From a virus: a DNA stretch of 55,720 bases. The first letter of the stretch is position 1; each line of letters begins with the position of its first letter. Location: IMG/VR virus record IMGVR_UViG_3300023181_000007, positions 1-55,720 of that record. One strand, 5' to 3'. The notes below the pieces were generated by a model that saw only the letters and a list, made by a program, of their open reading frames with translations, ran no database searches and was not told the DNA's origin. Position numbers and translations under genes: made by a program. Positions 15,747-24,700 of the stretch are shown here, in pieces.

Positions 15747-16382
15747 ATGAATGAGGAATTAATTAAGGCCCTGAAATTAGCCCTTAAAAAAAAGGGACTA
15801 AGTGAGGAACTTTACGAATTTATCAATGTTACCGAGGAGGGTGAGATTGAGGCAGCTATAGCCAAACTAGAGCCGCTTTTGCCTAAACCTACTGTTGACG
15901 TAACTAAAACGCTAGAATTACCTGAATTTAAAAAGGAAATTGACCGACGTATTACTAAAGCAATCCAAACTCACAAAGCCAAAGCGGGCGGTAATGACGC
16001 TCCGGAGGATGAAGAGGAGGATCTTGATGAAGCTAAAGTTTCACCCGAAATGAAAGTTGTATTAAAAGCTTTATCAACGCTTACAACGGAAGTCACAAAC
16101 CTAAAAGCAGGAAAGGAAACCGAGACAAAACAGCAGCAAGCGCAAACCGTTCTTAAATCTTCAAAAATTATCCCGGAAAGCGTGCAAACAAATTGGTTAT
16201 CGCGTATTGATTTAAATTCTGAAACCTCGTTCGAGGATCAGCTTACCGCCTTAGAAAGCGAATTCACGCAAATAGCGCAAACCATTAACAACGGGAGCAC
16301 TTACGCGCCGAAACCGGGGGCGGGAGGTAATAACGTCAAACCCTCTCAAGAGGAGATTGATGCAGTTGTTGGAAACATTTAA
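15747..16382 (+). CDS. Putative capsid scaffolding protein
   Basis: This 211-residue, highly charged, helical protein has an acidic middle (DAPEDEEEDLDEAK, about residues 88-101), a coiled-coil-prone segment and a Gly/Asn-rich tail. Composition, size and position just before the decoration and major capsid genes are those of phage scaffolds such as the GP20 type. A scaffold shapes the prohead and is later lost. The exact family cannot be named by eye. Confidence 0.7.
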   Translation: MNEELIKALKLALKKKGLSEELYEFINVTEEGEIEAAIAKLEPLLPKPTVDVTKTLELPEFKKEIDRRITKAIQTHKAKAGGNDAPEDEEEDLDEAKVSPEMKVVLKALSTLTTEVTNLKAGKETETKQQQAQTVLKSSKIIPESVQTNWLSRIDLNSETSFEDQLTALESEFTQIAQTINNGSTYAPKPGAGGNNVKPSQEEIDAVVGNI

Positions 16383-16403
16383 AAATCTTAAAAAAAAATC
16401 ATC

Positions 16404-16802
16404 ATGAACGATTTAACCACAGCGGAACAAACTTTCGACACGTCAGCAGACACCGTTATTATCGTTGCGCATTTTGAAAACATTCCGGGGGGCAAAACCC
16501 TTGATGTTTCAAGACTGCCAAACACTACAAAGTATATTGTAGCGGGACACCCTGTTATCTTAGAGACTGCAACTAAAAAGGCAAAAGCTTTGGGAATTTC
16601 AGGAACAACATTTGAAGCGGTTCCGGCCGGTCATGAAGTTATTGGAGCTACAAGAGCAACAGTACCTTATGAAAAGCCGTTTGCATCAGTAATGGTGCGA
16701 GGTACAATTAACGAGGAGGCGTTTAAAAACGCAACCGGGTTAACTTACACACAGGCTGTAAAAGACGCATTTGATCCACTAATCAGATTAATGACCGAGT
16801 AA
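16404..16802 (+). CDS. Putative head decoration or head-fibre-like protein
   Basis: This 132-residue protein of compact beta-rich composition lies between scaffold and major capsid genes, the position of lambda gpD-type decoration proteins. It has no signal peptide. The function is inferred from position and size only. Confidence 0.55.
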   Translation: MNDLTTAEQTFDTSADTVIIVAHFENIPGGKTLDVSRLPNTTKYIVAGHPVILETATKKAKALGISGTTFEAVPAGHEVIGATRATVPYEKPFASVMVRGTINEEAFKNATGLTYTQAVKDAFDPLIRLMTE

Positions 16803-16835
16803 CACCGGTCATTTATCTTAAAACCTTAACACAAA

Positions 16836-18395
16836 ATGGAAAAGAGTTTATTTATTGAATTAGTAGTAAAGTATTTTGCTAGTTATATACTACGCTTAAC
16901 TACTTTCATCAATGACAAAGAGGGCACTCAACGTTATTGGTTTGCTGAAATGCTTGATAAGCAATACACGCCGGACCTGAAATGGACCAACATTAGTATC
17001 AATGATCGTGCGGTTATGGCCGACGTTGTTGCGCTTGATGCTAATTTCCCACTTAAAAAGAGAGGGCGTTTATCTACTGCATCAGGTGAAATTACCAAAC
17101 TAGCTACAAAAAGAACGCTTAACGAGACTCAAATGAGCGAGATTATACGTTTACAGGATAGCCGTTTTGGTACTGAAACCCAAATTGCACAAATTCTATT
17201 TGCAGACACCAAAGCTGTTGTTGTTAGTATTTGGGAGCGTATAGAATATATGTATTTACAAGGTCTATCATCAGGTTTTTACGCTGTTGAGCAAGAAAAT
17301 AATGTTGGCTTGAGCGAAATCAGGGTTAACCTTGGTTTACCTGAATCTCAAAGATTTGGCGCGGTTGTAAAATGGAGCGATCCATTGGCTAAACCAATCG
17401 ATGATATTGAAAGAGTGCTACAAAATCAGACGGACAACAATAAACGTAAGTCGGCCGCTATTATGATGGATCGTTCTACTTGGTTTGCCTTTAGATCAAA
17501 CGAGCAAGTTAAACAATACATTGCGGGTTACTTGAGGTATCAAATAGCTGATAATTTAGCAACTCCACAACTTGAGGTTGTAAATGAGTTCTTGAGTAAA
17601 GAATACGGCTTAACAATTGTTATTGTAGACAGAAGCGTTGTATTTGAGAAAAACAACCAAGAGCAATCTTTCAACTGTTGGACTCCTAACGCTGTTGTAT
17701 TTGTGCCACAACTTAGAGGTATAGGTAAATTATTCCATAGTACACTTGCGGCGGAGGCTTTCCCGGATGAGACTAGAAGCCAACAAAAAGTTGATGGATA
17801 TATTATTGTTCAGAAATACAGCGAAAGAGGTGATACGCCTTTTGAAGTAACAAGCTCTCAAGCATTGGCCGTACCGGTTCCGGATATGTTTAACGTTTGG
17901 ATTCTTGATACAGAAGAGGCGGAGGACACTAGCGACGCAAGCCAAACAGAGGGTGACGATAGTATTAACATCTTTGGAGGCTCTATTGTTTCAAAAACCA
18001 AAGTAATAAACGCTCTTAACTCTATGGGTGTAACAGTTGCAAGCAATTCAACTGATAAAAATATCATTAAAAAAGTAAATGCTTTGAGTGATGAGCAAAA
18101 AGAGCAACTACAATTTGCGCTTGAGATTCCGGTTGTAGTCGTTGAGGATGATAACACCGTTACAACAAACTCAACAACTCTATCAGCAACAGCAACACCG
18201 GCAACAGGTAAAACTATCGCTTCAACTCTTTGGAGTAAAGTAAGCGGAGGCGCGGCAACAATCACAACGGCGGCGGCACTTACCACAACCGTAACCGGAT
18301 TAGTTGAGGGTGTATATGTGTTCAAGCTTACAGCAACGGACAGCGCGGGAACCGTTTCAAGTGATACGGTAACAATAACTGTTGATTTACCATAA
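16836..18395 (+). CDS. Major capsid protein with C-terminal Ig/PKD-like domain
   Basis: This 519-residue protein has a core of about 365 residues that reads like the HK97-fold gpE-type capsid family (DFLANFP-like region DANFPLKKRG, later WTPNAVVFVPQ and RGIGKLFHS). Two extras follow. Residues 380-428 are a helical linker domain similar to HeH/SAP-like folds (SKTKVINALNSMGVTV). Residues about 437-519 form an Ig/PKD-like beta domain ending VYVFKLTATDSAGTVSSDTV. Such domains usually project from the capsid surface and may bind carbohydrates. Confidence 0.85.
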   Translation: MEKSLFIELVVKYFASYILRLTTFINDKEGTQRYWFAEMLDKQYTPDLKWTNISINDRAVMADVVALDANFPLKKRGRLSTASGEITKLATKRTLNETQMSEIIRLQDSRFGTETQIAQILFADTKAVVVSIWERIEYMYLQGLSSGFYAVEQENNVGLSEIRVNLGLPESQRFGAVVKWSDPLAKPIDDIERVLQNQTDNNKRKSAAIMMDRSTWFAFRSNEQVKQYIAGYLRYQIADNLATPQLEVVNEFLSKEYGLTIVIVDRSVVFEKNNQEQSFNCWTPNAVVFVPQLRGIGKLFHSTLAAEAFPDETRSQQKVDGYIIVQKYSERGDTPFEVTSSQALAVPVPDMFNVWILDTEEAEDTSDASQTEGDDSINIFGGSIVSKTKVINALNSMGVTVASNSTDKNIIKKVNALSDEQKEQLQFALEIPVVVVEDDNTVTTNSTTLSATATPATGKTIASTLWSKVSGGAATITTAAALTTTVTGLVEGVYVFKLTATDSAGTVSSDTVTITVDLP

Positions 18396-18398
18396 CAA

Positions 18399-18974
18399 AT
18401 GCATACACAAACCACAATAGAGTATTTGATGAGTTGCGTTGGTTGGAATGATCCGATTAACATGCCTATTGATGGTGCTATATCGGATGAAAACAAAGAA
18501 TCGCTAACAGGACGTTTATTTAAAGATTTTCACCAATTAACACTTAGTGAGGATATTTATAAAACAGGAGGCGACGATGTTTTAACCATAGAACAACTAA
18601 ATACTCTATTACTTGGTTTTAAAAAGGCCGGAGCATTAGAAACTCTAACCCTAATCTTTAACAACAGCCCTCGTTATGATCCCTTACAGGATTACGAGGG
18701 CACAGTTGTTAAATACCAAGGCGTTATATCACAGGTTTACGGCTTGGTTGTCTGCAAGCTTGCTTTACAAATGATGGCAACATCAAAGCGTGTTAATGAT
18801 ACGGAACGTAAAACCAAATACGGCTTACTTAAAACAGAGTTGGAGGGTGTGCGTAATGAGCAAGGGATTATTGTTTCGCGAGGGGTAATTGGCAATTTGG
18901 CCAATGCAGTTTTTAAAGCTCAAGAGATAATTTTTCCCCAACCGATTGAAATAATAGCGGAAAATCTTTGGTAA
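18399..18974 (+). CDS. Putative head-tail connector protein
   Basis: This 191-residue, mostly helical protein follows the capsid gene by 3 bases. Position and composition fit an adaptor that binds under the portal, but no motif is diagnostic. Its stop overlaps the next ATG (TAATG). Confidence 0.55.
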   Translation: MHTQTTIEYLMSCVGWNDPINMPIDGAISDENKESLTGRLFKDFHQLTLSEDIYKTGGDDVLTIEQLNTLLLGFKKAGALETLTLIFNNSPRYDPLQDYEGTVVKYQGVISQVYGLVVCKLALQMMATSKRVNDTERKTKYGLLKTELEGVRNEQGIIVSRGVIGNLANAVFKAQEIIFPQPIEIIAENLW

Positions 18975-19507
18975 TGACAGGAACAAACAACACCATATTA
19001 GAGCCTAAAGGGAGTGATTTTGTTATTCAAAGACTTCAAAACAGATTATTCAAGGATCTTGATTGGGAAGATATTCAAATGTTCGGAAGAGCATCAAAAA
19101 TACCTTACCCGGAGGAAAAAACAAGGTTTTCGCCTCAAGTATGTAAAAGCAACGGCGAATATATAGACCCGTTATTATCAGATTCTAATAATGGAAATGT
19201 TTTTTTTGTCTTAGGAGACAGAGCAACCACAACGGAGGGTTTTTTGTACAAAATAGAGTGTAAAATAATATTTATGCTTAATCTGAAAAAAGTATATAGC
19301 ACTTACGTTGGTCGTGCTGACGAAAAGGCACATGAGGACGTTGTTAGTGTTTTAAAAGGTCAACAAAATATTGCTATTACTTCTATCGGGACCGGATTAA
19401 AGGAATGTTTGGGAGAGTTTGACACAGAAAATATAAAATTTACAGATGTTCACCCTAACCATATATTTTGCATAACCGGACAACTTTCTTATAGTGTAAC
19501 GTGCTAA
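18974..19507 (+). CDS. Putative head closure or tail completion protein
   Basis: The 177-residue product starts MTGTNNTILEPKGSDFVIQR. The ATG at 18974 is chosen over an in-frame TTG at 18968. It lies between connector and tail tube genes, the place of head-closure and tail-terminator proteins. No diagnostic motif is visible. Confidence 0.55.
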   Translation: MTGTNNTILEPKGSDFVIQRLQNRLFKDLDWEDIQMFGRASKIPYPEEKTRFSPQVCKSNGEYIDPLLSDSNNGNVFFVLGDRATTTEGFLYKIECKIIFMLNLKKVYSTYVGRADEKAHEDVVSVLKGQQNIAITSIGTGLKECLGEFDTENIKFTDVHPNHIFCITGQLSYSVTC

Positions 19508-19523
19508 AAATAATAATGAAAAT

Positions 19524-20444
19524 ATGAGAAATTTAGATCACAACTTTATGACGCCTTTTTTATGCATGGCAATCATAAATGAGCTTTGCGGCTCCGACAC
19601 CTCAAAGCCTAAAAATACCGGGTTTTCAGGTAAACAATGTTTGGAGGGGCTAATGGAAAAGGTAGCGGTTGCCCGTGATGGGTTTTCGTTCGATTCATTA
19701 GCTGATTTCAAGGATAAAGATAAATGGCTTGAGGCAATTGCTAACAAAGATATTGTTCCATTGTTCGACGCTTACGTTGTTACTCCTGCTAACACAGATG
19801 CAACACAGTACACCGTTGGAAACTTCTCTTTTGAAACTGCATCGGCTGTTAAGATCACTACTTTCGAGAGTTATCTTGGTTTTTGTTCCCACGCGGCACT
19901 TAAATCGTATGCTAATTCTGAATATACACAGGTTTTCGAGTTCAACAATGATGGTTCGATTCTTGGAGTAGGTAACGAGGACGGAAGCGTAAAAGGCCAA
20001 GACCTTAAAGACTTAAACGTTGGAATCAGGACCATTGCAACGAGCGACAAACCGGCAACAACTTTGGTAAGATTAACTTACAAAGATTATAACCAACTTG
20101 AGGACAACGCGGTTGTAATAAAACCATCTTGGAGCCCGGCAGACATTGACGGTATATTTGATGTTGAATTAGAGTTTGTTAGTGCAACAGCTACAACAAT
20201 CAAATTTAAAGCTACAAGAGAGTGCGGTCATGCTCCTGTATTAGTTCTAACAACAGCCGATGTTGTTGTGAAAAATGCCTCCGGAGTAGTTCAAACAACT
20301 AGTTTTGTAGGTGCTGACGCTAACGGAGTTTATACTTTAACCGGTACTGCATTTGCTACAGGTTACACAGTAGAAATTGACGGAGTTGTTACGGTTGTTG
20401 ATACACTTTATGAGGGTGTTGAGCCAATGCCAATAACAGTTTAA
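19524..20444 (+). CDS. Putative major tail tube protein with C-terminal beta domain
   Basis: This 306-residue protein has a first part of about 175 residues compatible with a tail tube subunit. A C-terminal beta-rich extension (about residues 180-306) includes two Ig-like strand patterns (VVVKNASGVVQTTSF and GYTVEIDGVVTVVD). Tail tube proteins with added Ig-like domains are common in siphoviruses. It is followed by a terminator, which would set it apart as a highly expressed gene. Confidence 0.65.
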   Translation: MRNLDHNFMTPFLCMAIINELCGSDTSKPKNTGFSGKQCLEGLMEKVAVARDGFSFDSLADFKDKDKWLEAIANKDIVPLFDAYVVTPANTDATQYTVGNFSFETASAVKITTFESYLGFCSHAALKSYANSEYTQVFEFNNDGSILGVGNEDGSVKGQDLKDLNVGIRTIATSDKPATTLVRLTYKDYNQLEDNAVVIKPSWSPADIDGIFDVELEFVSATATTIKFKATRECGHAPVLVLTTADVVVKNASGVVQTTSFVGADANGVYTLTGTAFATGYTVEIDGVVTVVDTLYEGVEPMPITV

Positions 20445-20453
20445 TAAAAATCA

Positions 20454-20480
20454 AGGGGCTGTTAACGCAGCCCTTTTTTA
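20454..20480 (+). terminator. Intrinsic terminator after the tail tube gene
   Basis: AGGGGCTG (20454-20461) pairs with CAGCCCTT (20468-20475), with one G-T pair, and a T run follows. It probably lowers expression of downstream tail genes relative to capsid and tube. Confidence 0.8.
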
Positions 20481-20494
20481 AATTTAATATTATC

Positions 20495-20716
20495 ATGAAA
20501 AAAGCAAAAAAACAGATCGGGCCAAGTTACGGAAACATAACGTTTGCCATTGGCTATAATAAAACGTTACCGGAGTTTGAAAAAGAGTTTTCCGATATGG
20601 AAATATTCAAAAACATGCCGGAAGTTGAGAGAAAAATAGAACTTGAAAAAGCTCATAAAATTGCAACCGATGGCAACACTACTAAAGCAGTTGGCACGAG
20701 CCAAACAGGTAAATAA
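20495..20716 (+). CDS. Small tail-region protein
   Basis: This 73-residue basic protein begins MKKAKKQIGPSYGNITFAIG. It overlaps the next gene by 47 bases in another frame. It stands between tail tube and tape measure genes, where tail assembly chaperones usually lie, but no clear slippery site was found. Confidence 0.6.
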   Translation: MKKAKKQIGPSYGNITFAIGYNKTLPEFEKEFSDMEIFKNMPEVERKIELEKAHKIATDGNTTKAVGTSQTGK

Positions 20717-21146
20717 AAACGAGCTTATAGTAGATATTGTTACAGTCATTAGAAAGTTAGAAAAGGTTTTTGTTGATAAAAATATATCTCAAATTTATGA
20801 TGATAGTTCGGATATTTTCGGGAATGCATTAGGGTTTTATTCAGAGGCGACGGAGTATATAACCACAAACCGGGCATTGTTAGGCCAAGACGGGGAGATA
20901 AAACAAGCCGGGGAACCTTACACGGGAAAAGACACCGGTGATTGGTTCAAAGGTTTTTACATGAGGGTAAGCGGTGATACTTTGTTTTTTGGTTCTGACG
21001 ACCCTAAGACCGACGAAATATTAAAGGGGGAACATTGGTTATCAACACAATTTTTTGGGCTTACTGACGACAATTTAAAGGGAGTAATTGAGCAATCAAT
21101 ACTCCCTTTGTTTCTTTCTGCTATAAGGGTAAAATTATCAATATGA
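20670..21146 (+). CDS. Putative minor tail protein
   Basis: The 158-residue product begins MATLLKQLARAKQVNKNELI. The ATG at 20670 is preferred to an in-frame TTG at 20643. Its start lies inside the previous gene. It contains DWFKGFYMRVSGDTLFFGSDDPK. Position suggests a tail completion or assembly role. Confidence 0.6.
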   Translation: MATLLKQLARAKQVNKNELIVDIVTVIRKLEKVFVDKNISQIYDDSSDIFGNALGFYSEATEYITTNRALLGQDGEIKQAGEPYTGKDTGDWFKGFYMRVSGDTLFFGSDDPKTDEILKGEHWLSTQFFGLTDDNLKGVIEQSILPLFLSAIRVKLSI

Positions 21147-21200
21147 GATTGTAAATCATAAATACCGTAATTTTACAATCAAATACATATTGATAATATT

Positions 21201-21770
21201 ATGATATACAAAAGATTTGATACAATCCCCTATAAAATGCTAATAGAAATATTATCAACAGGGGATTTTAAATTATTATCGGATGAGGAAACCCCGGAGG
21301 AGGAATTAAAAGATATTTGGGAGTCAATCGAAAGGGAGTATATGCAGCAAAACCCAACCGACAATGAGGAGAAAATAATAAAATACACAAAAGAGGTTTA
21401 TTATTTTGAGACGAAGCACAAGCAAGTTTTAACCTTTTGCGAGGTTCTTAAATTTGACTATGATAGTGAAGTTGTGGAAATACTTAAAAATTACGGTTAT
21501 AGCATTGATCACCACAATTATCTTGAAAGAGTCCCGGTTGTAGAAAGAGAGGCAAACGCTTTACTTGATAAGGCTATGAAGTTTCAAAATATGATTCCAA
21601 AAACCGAACCGGGTAAACGTGTAACGGTTGATGAAATGTTAGCAAGTTACGGCGCAATACTTCAAATAGATTTTGATTATAATACGGTAACAGCTTCTAA
21701 GGTTGTTGCTTTAGGCAAACAAATTGATCTTAAGGTGAAAGCCTTGGAGCGATCACAAATTAACCAATAA
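21201..21770 (+). CDS. Putative tail assembly protein upstream of tape measure
   Basis: This 189-residue, charged, helical protein lies directly before the tape measure gene. Genes in this position often act as chaperones that keep the tape measure protein soluble. It has no signal peptide or membrane segment. The call is by position. Confidence 0.5.
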   Translation: MIYKRFDTIPYKMLIEILSTGDFKLLSDEETPEEELKDIWESIEREYMQQNPTDNEEKIIKYTKEVYYFETKHKQVLTFCEVLKFDYDSEVVEILKNYGYSIDHHNYLERVPVVEREANALLDKAMKFQNMIPKTEPGKRVTVDEMLASYGAILQIDFDYNTVTASKVVALGKQIDLKVKALERSQINQ

Positions 21771-21782
21771 CATCTTTTAGCT

Positions 21783-24700
21783 ATGGCAGGAAAGGACGGA
21801 ATAATTACGTTAAAGGACATCATTACAAATGATGCTCTTAGTTTTGGTGACATATACGCCAAAAACGTTGAGACAGCTATAAAAGCCAATGAAAAACTTA
21901 AACAATCCGCCAAAGGATTGAGTGAGGTTATGGATTTATATAGGTCGTCAGATACAAATTATAAATTAATAGAAACAAAAAATAAAGAAAAAACAGCTAT
22001 CGACTCCATTACTCAAGCCTTGCGGGATGAAGTACTAGCCATAAAAGAAATAACTCAAGCAAGGCAAGAACAACTTGCGGTTGAAAAAGCTCTTGACGCT
22101 GTAAATTCAGCAAGAAAAAAAACAAAGAGTAATGATTACGCCAAGGCTCTTGAGGAGGAGGCTCTAAATCACAAAAAAATAACTAACGCGATAAAAGAAC
22201 AAGAGTTGTCCGAAAAGGCTCTTGAGAAAGTAAAACAGGAAAAAAATAAGACTCAAAAACAAGAGGAGGCCGCTATTAAACGCAATACGGTGCTCACAGA
22301 AGAGGAAAAAATACAAAACCAACTATTACGTAAGGAAAAGGCATTGCAAGCCCGTGAGAACCTTGGATTGGTTGGTGCCTATGAAAAATTAAACAGAGAG
22401 AGAACCAAGGCGCAAAGAGTTCTTGCCGACTTATTGGCAGCAGAGGAAAAGGACACCCGCGCTATTATTAAGGCGCAAAGAGAATACGATGTTTTAAACT
22501 CAAGGGTGCAATCAGTTGACAAAGCCGTTGATATATTTTCTAAAAATATAGGTAATTACGGGAGCGCGTTTGGTGGTTTTGGTGATCTGCTTCAAACATT
22601 AACCGCCGCCTTTGGAGTTGCAACGGGAATACAACTATTTTCCGATGCTGTAACCAAGGCTAAAGATATATTAATAAACTACGAAAAAGAGGTTGTTAAT
22701 TTGGCGGCTATTGCCGGGCATACAAGAGAAGAGATTAAACCGCTTGAGGACACTATTCAAGATGTTGCGGCCGCAAGTATTAACAGCGCAACAGATGTAG
22801 CGAAATTGGCAACGGAGTTAATTAAATTAGGTTCAACCCCGGAAGAGGCCGCAAAGCTTCTAAAGCCTGTAAATGATTTATCATTAGCGTTGCAAGCGTC
22901 GGCGGAGGATGCCGCAACACTTGTAAAATCTTTACTTAATGCTTACGGAGAGGGTGCCGATCAAGCCGCAAGATATACAGATGTGTTAGCAGAAAGCGCA
23001 AACCGTTCGGCTTTGGATTTCCAAGGCTTAAGGGATGCATTCAGTTATTTAGCACCAACAGCAAAAACATTAGGTTTCTCTTTAGAAAAAACAGCCGCAT
23101 TGCTTGGGGTTCTTGCTGATAACGGTATTAAGGCGGAAAGTGCCGGGCGTTTAACTTCAACAGCCTTGGCAAGACTTGCCGGGAACGGCCTAACTCTTGA
23201 GGATGCTTTAGATAAGATAAATAAAGTACAAAGAGAATCTAACGATGAGCTGAAAGTTGCAGCAGTTGCCGCCGACTTATTCGGTGCGGAGGCTTTAAAG
23301 GTTGGTATTATATTAGCCAACAACAGAGAAAAGATAGACGAAAATACAATAGCTTATCAAAACTCAAGGGGTGCATTAGAAGAGCTTACCAACAAACAGC
23401 TTAAAAGCCTTGACGCTCAATTAGAAATCTTAGATAGTTCTTTTGAGGATTATATTATAAAGCTAAATGAAAGTACAGGCTTTACAGATTCATTTACAAA
23501 GGTTGTTAAGTTCCTAGCTTCAAACCTTGATACAATTATTGATGTAGCTTTTCAAGCAGTTGCGGCGTTTGTGGTTTATAAAACTGTAATGTTAGCATCG
23601 TCAGCAGCTACAAAAATACAAACAGCCTCTATTTATGCTCAAATACTTGCACAGGCTTTAATGACTAACGGGATAAAAGGATTGAGGGCGGAATTAACGG
23701 CTTTATCAGCTACAACAAAATTAAATCCTTATGCTTTAATTATAACGGCAACCATTGGTTTGATTTATTATTTAACCACGTTACAAAAGTCATTGGCACA
23801 AACAACAGCCGAAACCAAAAAAAATACCGATGCTTTTTTAAAAAATAGGGATATTCAGGAAAACAACATTGATCAAACCGAAAAACTTGCAGATAGATAC
23901 GATGAGTTAAGCGGAAAAGTCAACCTTACAACGAAAGAGCAAACAGAACTTGCAGAGATTACAAAGGTTTTAGGTAAGTTGGTACCGGATGCAACTACTA
24001 ATATAAATAAGTATGGAGAGGCTTTGGTTATTAGTTCCGATAAAATAAGGGAGTATGTTAAGTTACAAAAAGAAGTTCTTGCGCTAAAGACAGATGTTGA
24101 GCTTGATAAAAATGTTAAATTGCTTTCAAAACTACAAAGTGAGCAAGGCCGTTTTAATCAAGCGGTTGACTCAAGCAAGAGCACACAGGCATTTTTGGAA
24201 TCCTTGGGCAATAGCTACAAAACCATAAACGGCCGCTTAAGTGTTAGGAATGATTTATTAGGTACCTATAGCGAGTTATCCAAAGAAGAGCTATTATTAT
24301 TTAAACAGGCGGCGCTTAAAAATGAGACCGAAATAGCACAAACAGAAAACAGGATTAAGGCGTTAAAAAGGCTTCAAGATCAAGCGCAAGCAACTAATAA
24401 AGCAACGACCGGGAGCGCAACCCCTGACGCTACAGGAAAAGGCAGGACTATAGAGGTTATTGATGCCGAAATAAAAGCGGAGGAGGATAGGATAGATTCT
24501 CTTACTTACGTTACTAGGGCGGAGGGCCAATTAATAGATAAGCGTGTTGCAGCCCTTAAAAAGGAGAGAGAGGCAATTTATAGCACCTCAAAGGCTCAAA
24601 AAGACGCTAAAAAAATAAGGGAGGATTATCTAGCAAATCTTAAAAAGACCGATGAGGATGCGTTCAATTTAGCGGTGTTTAGGCTAAACAGAATAAAAGA

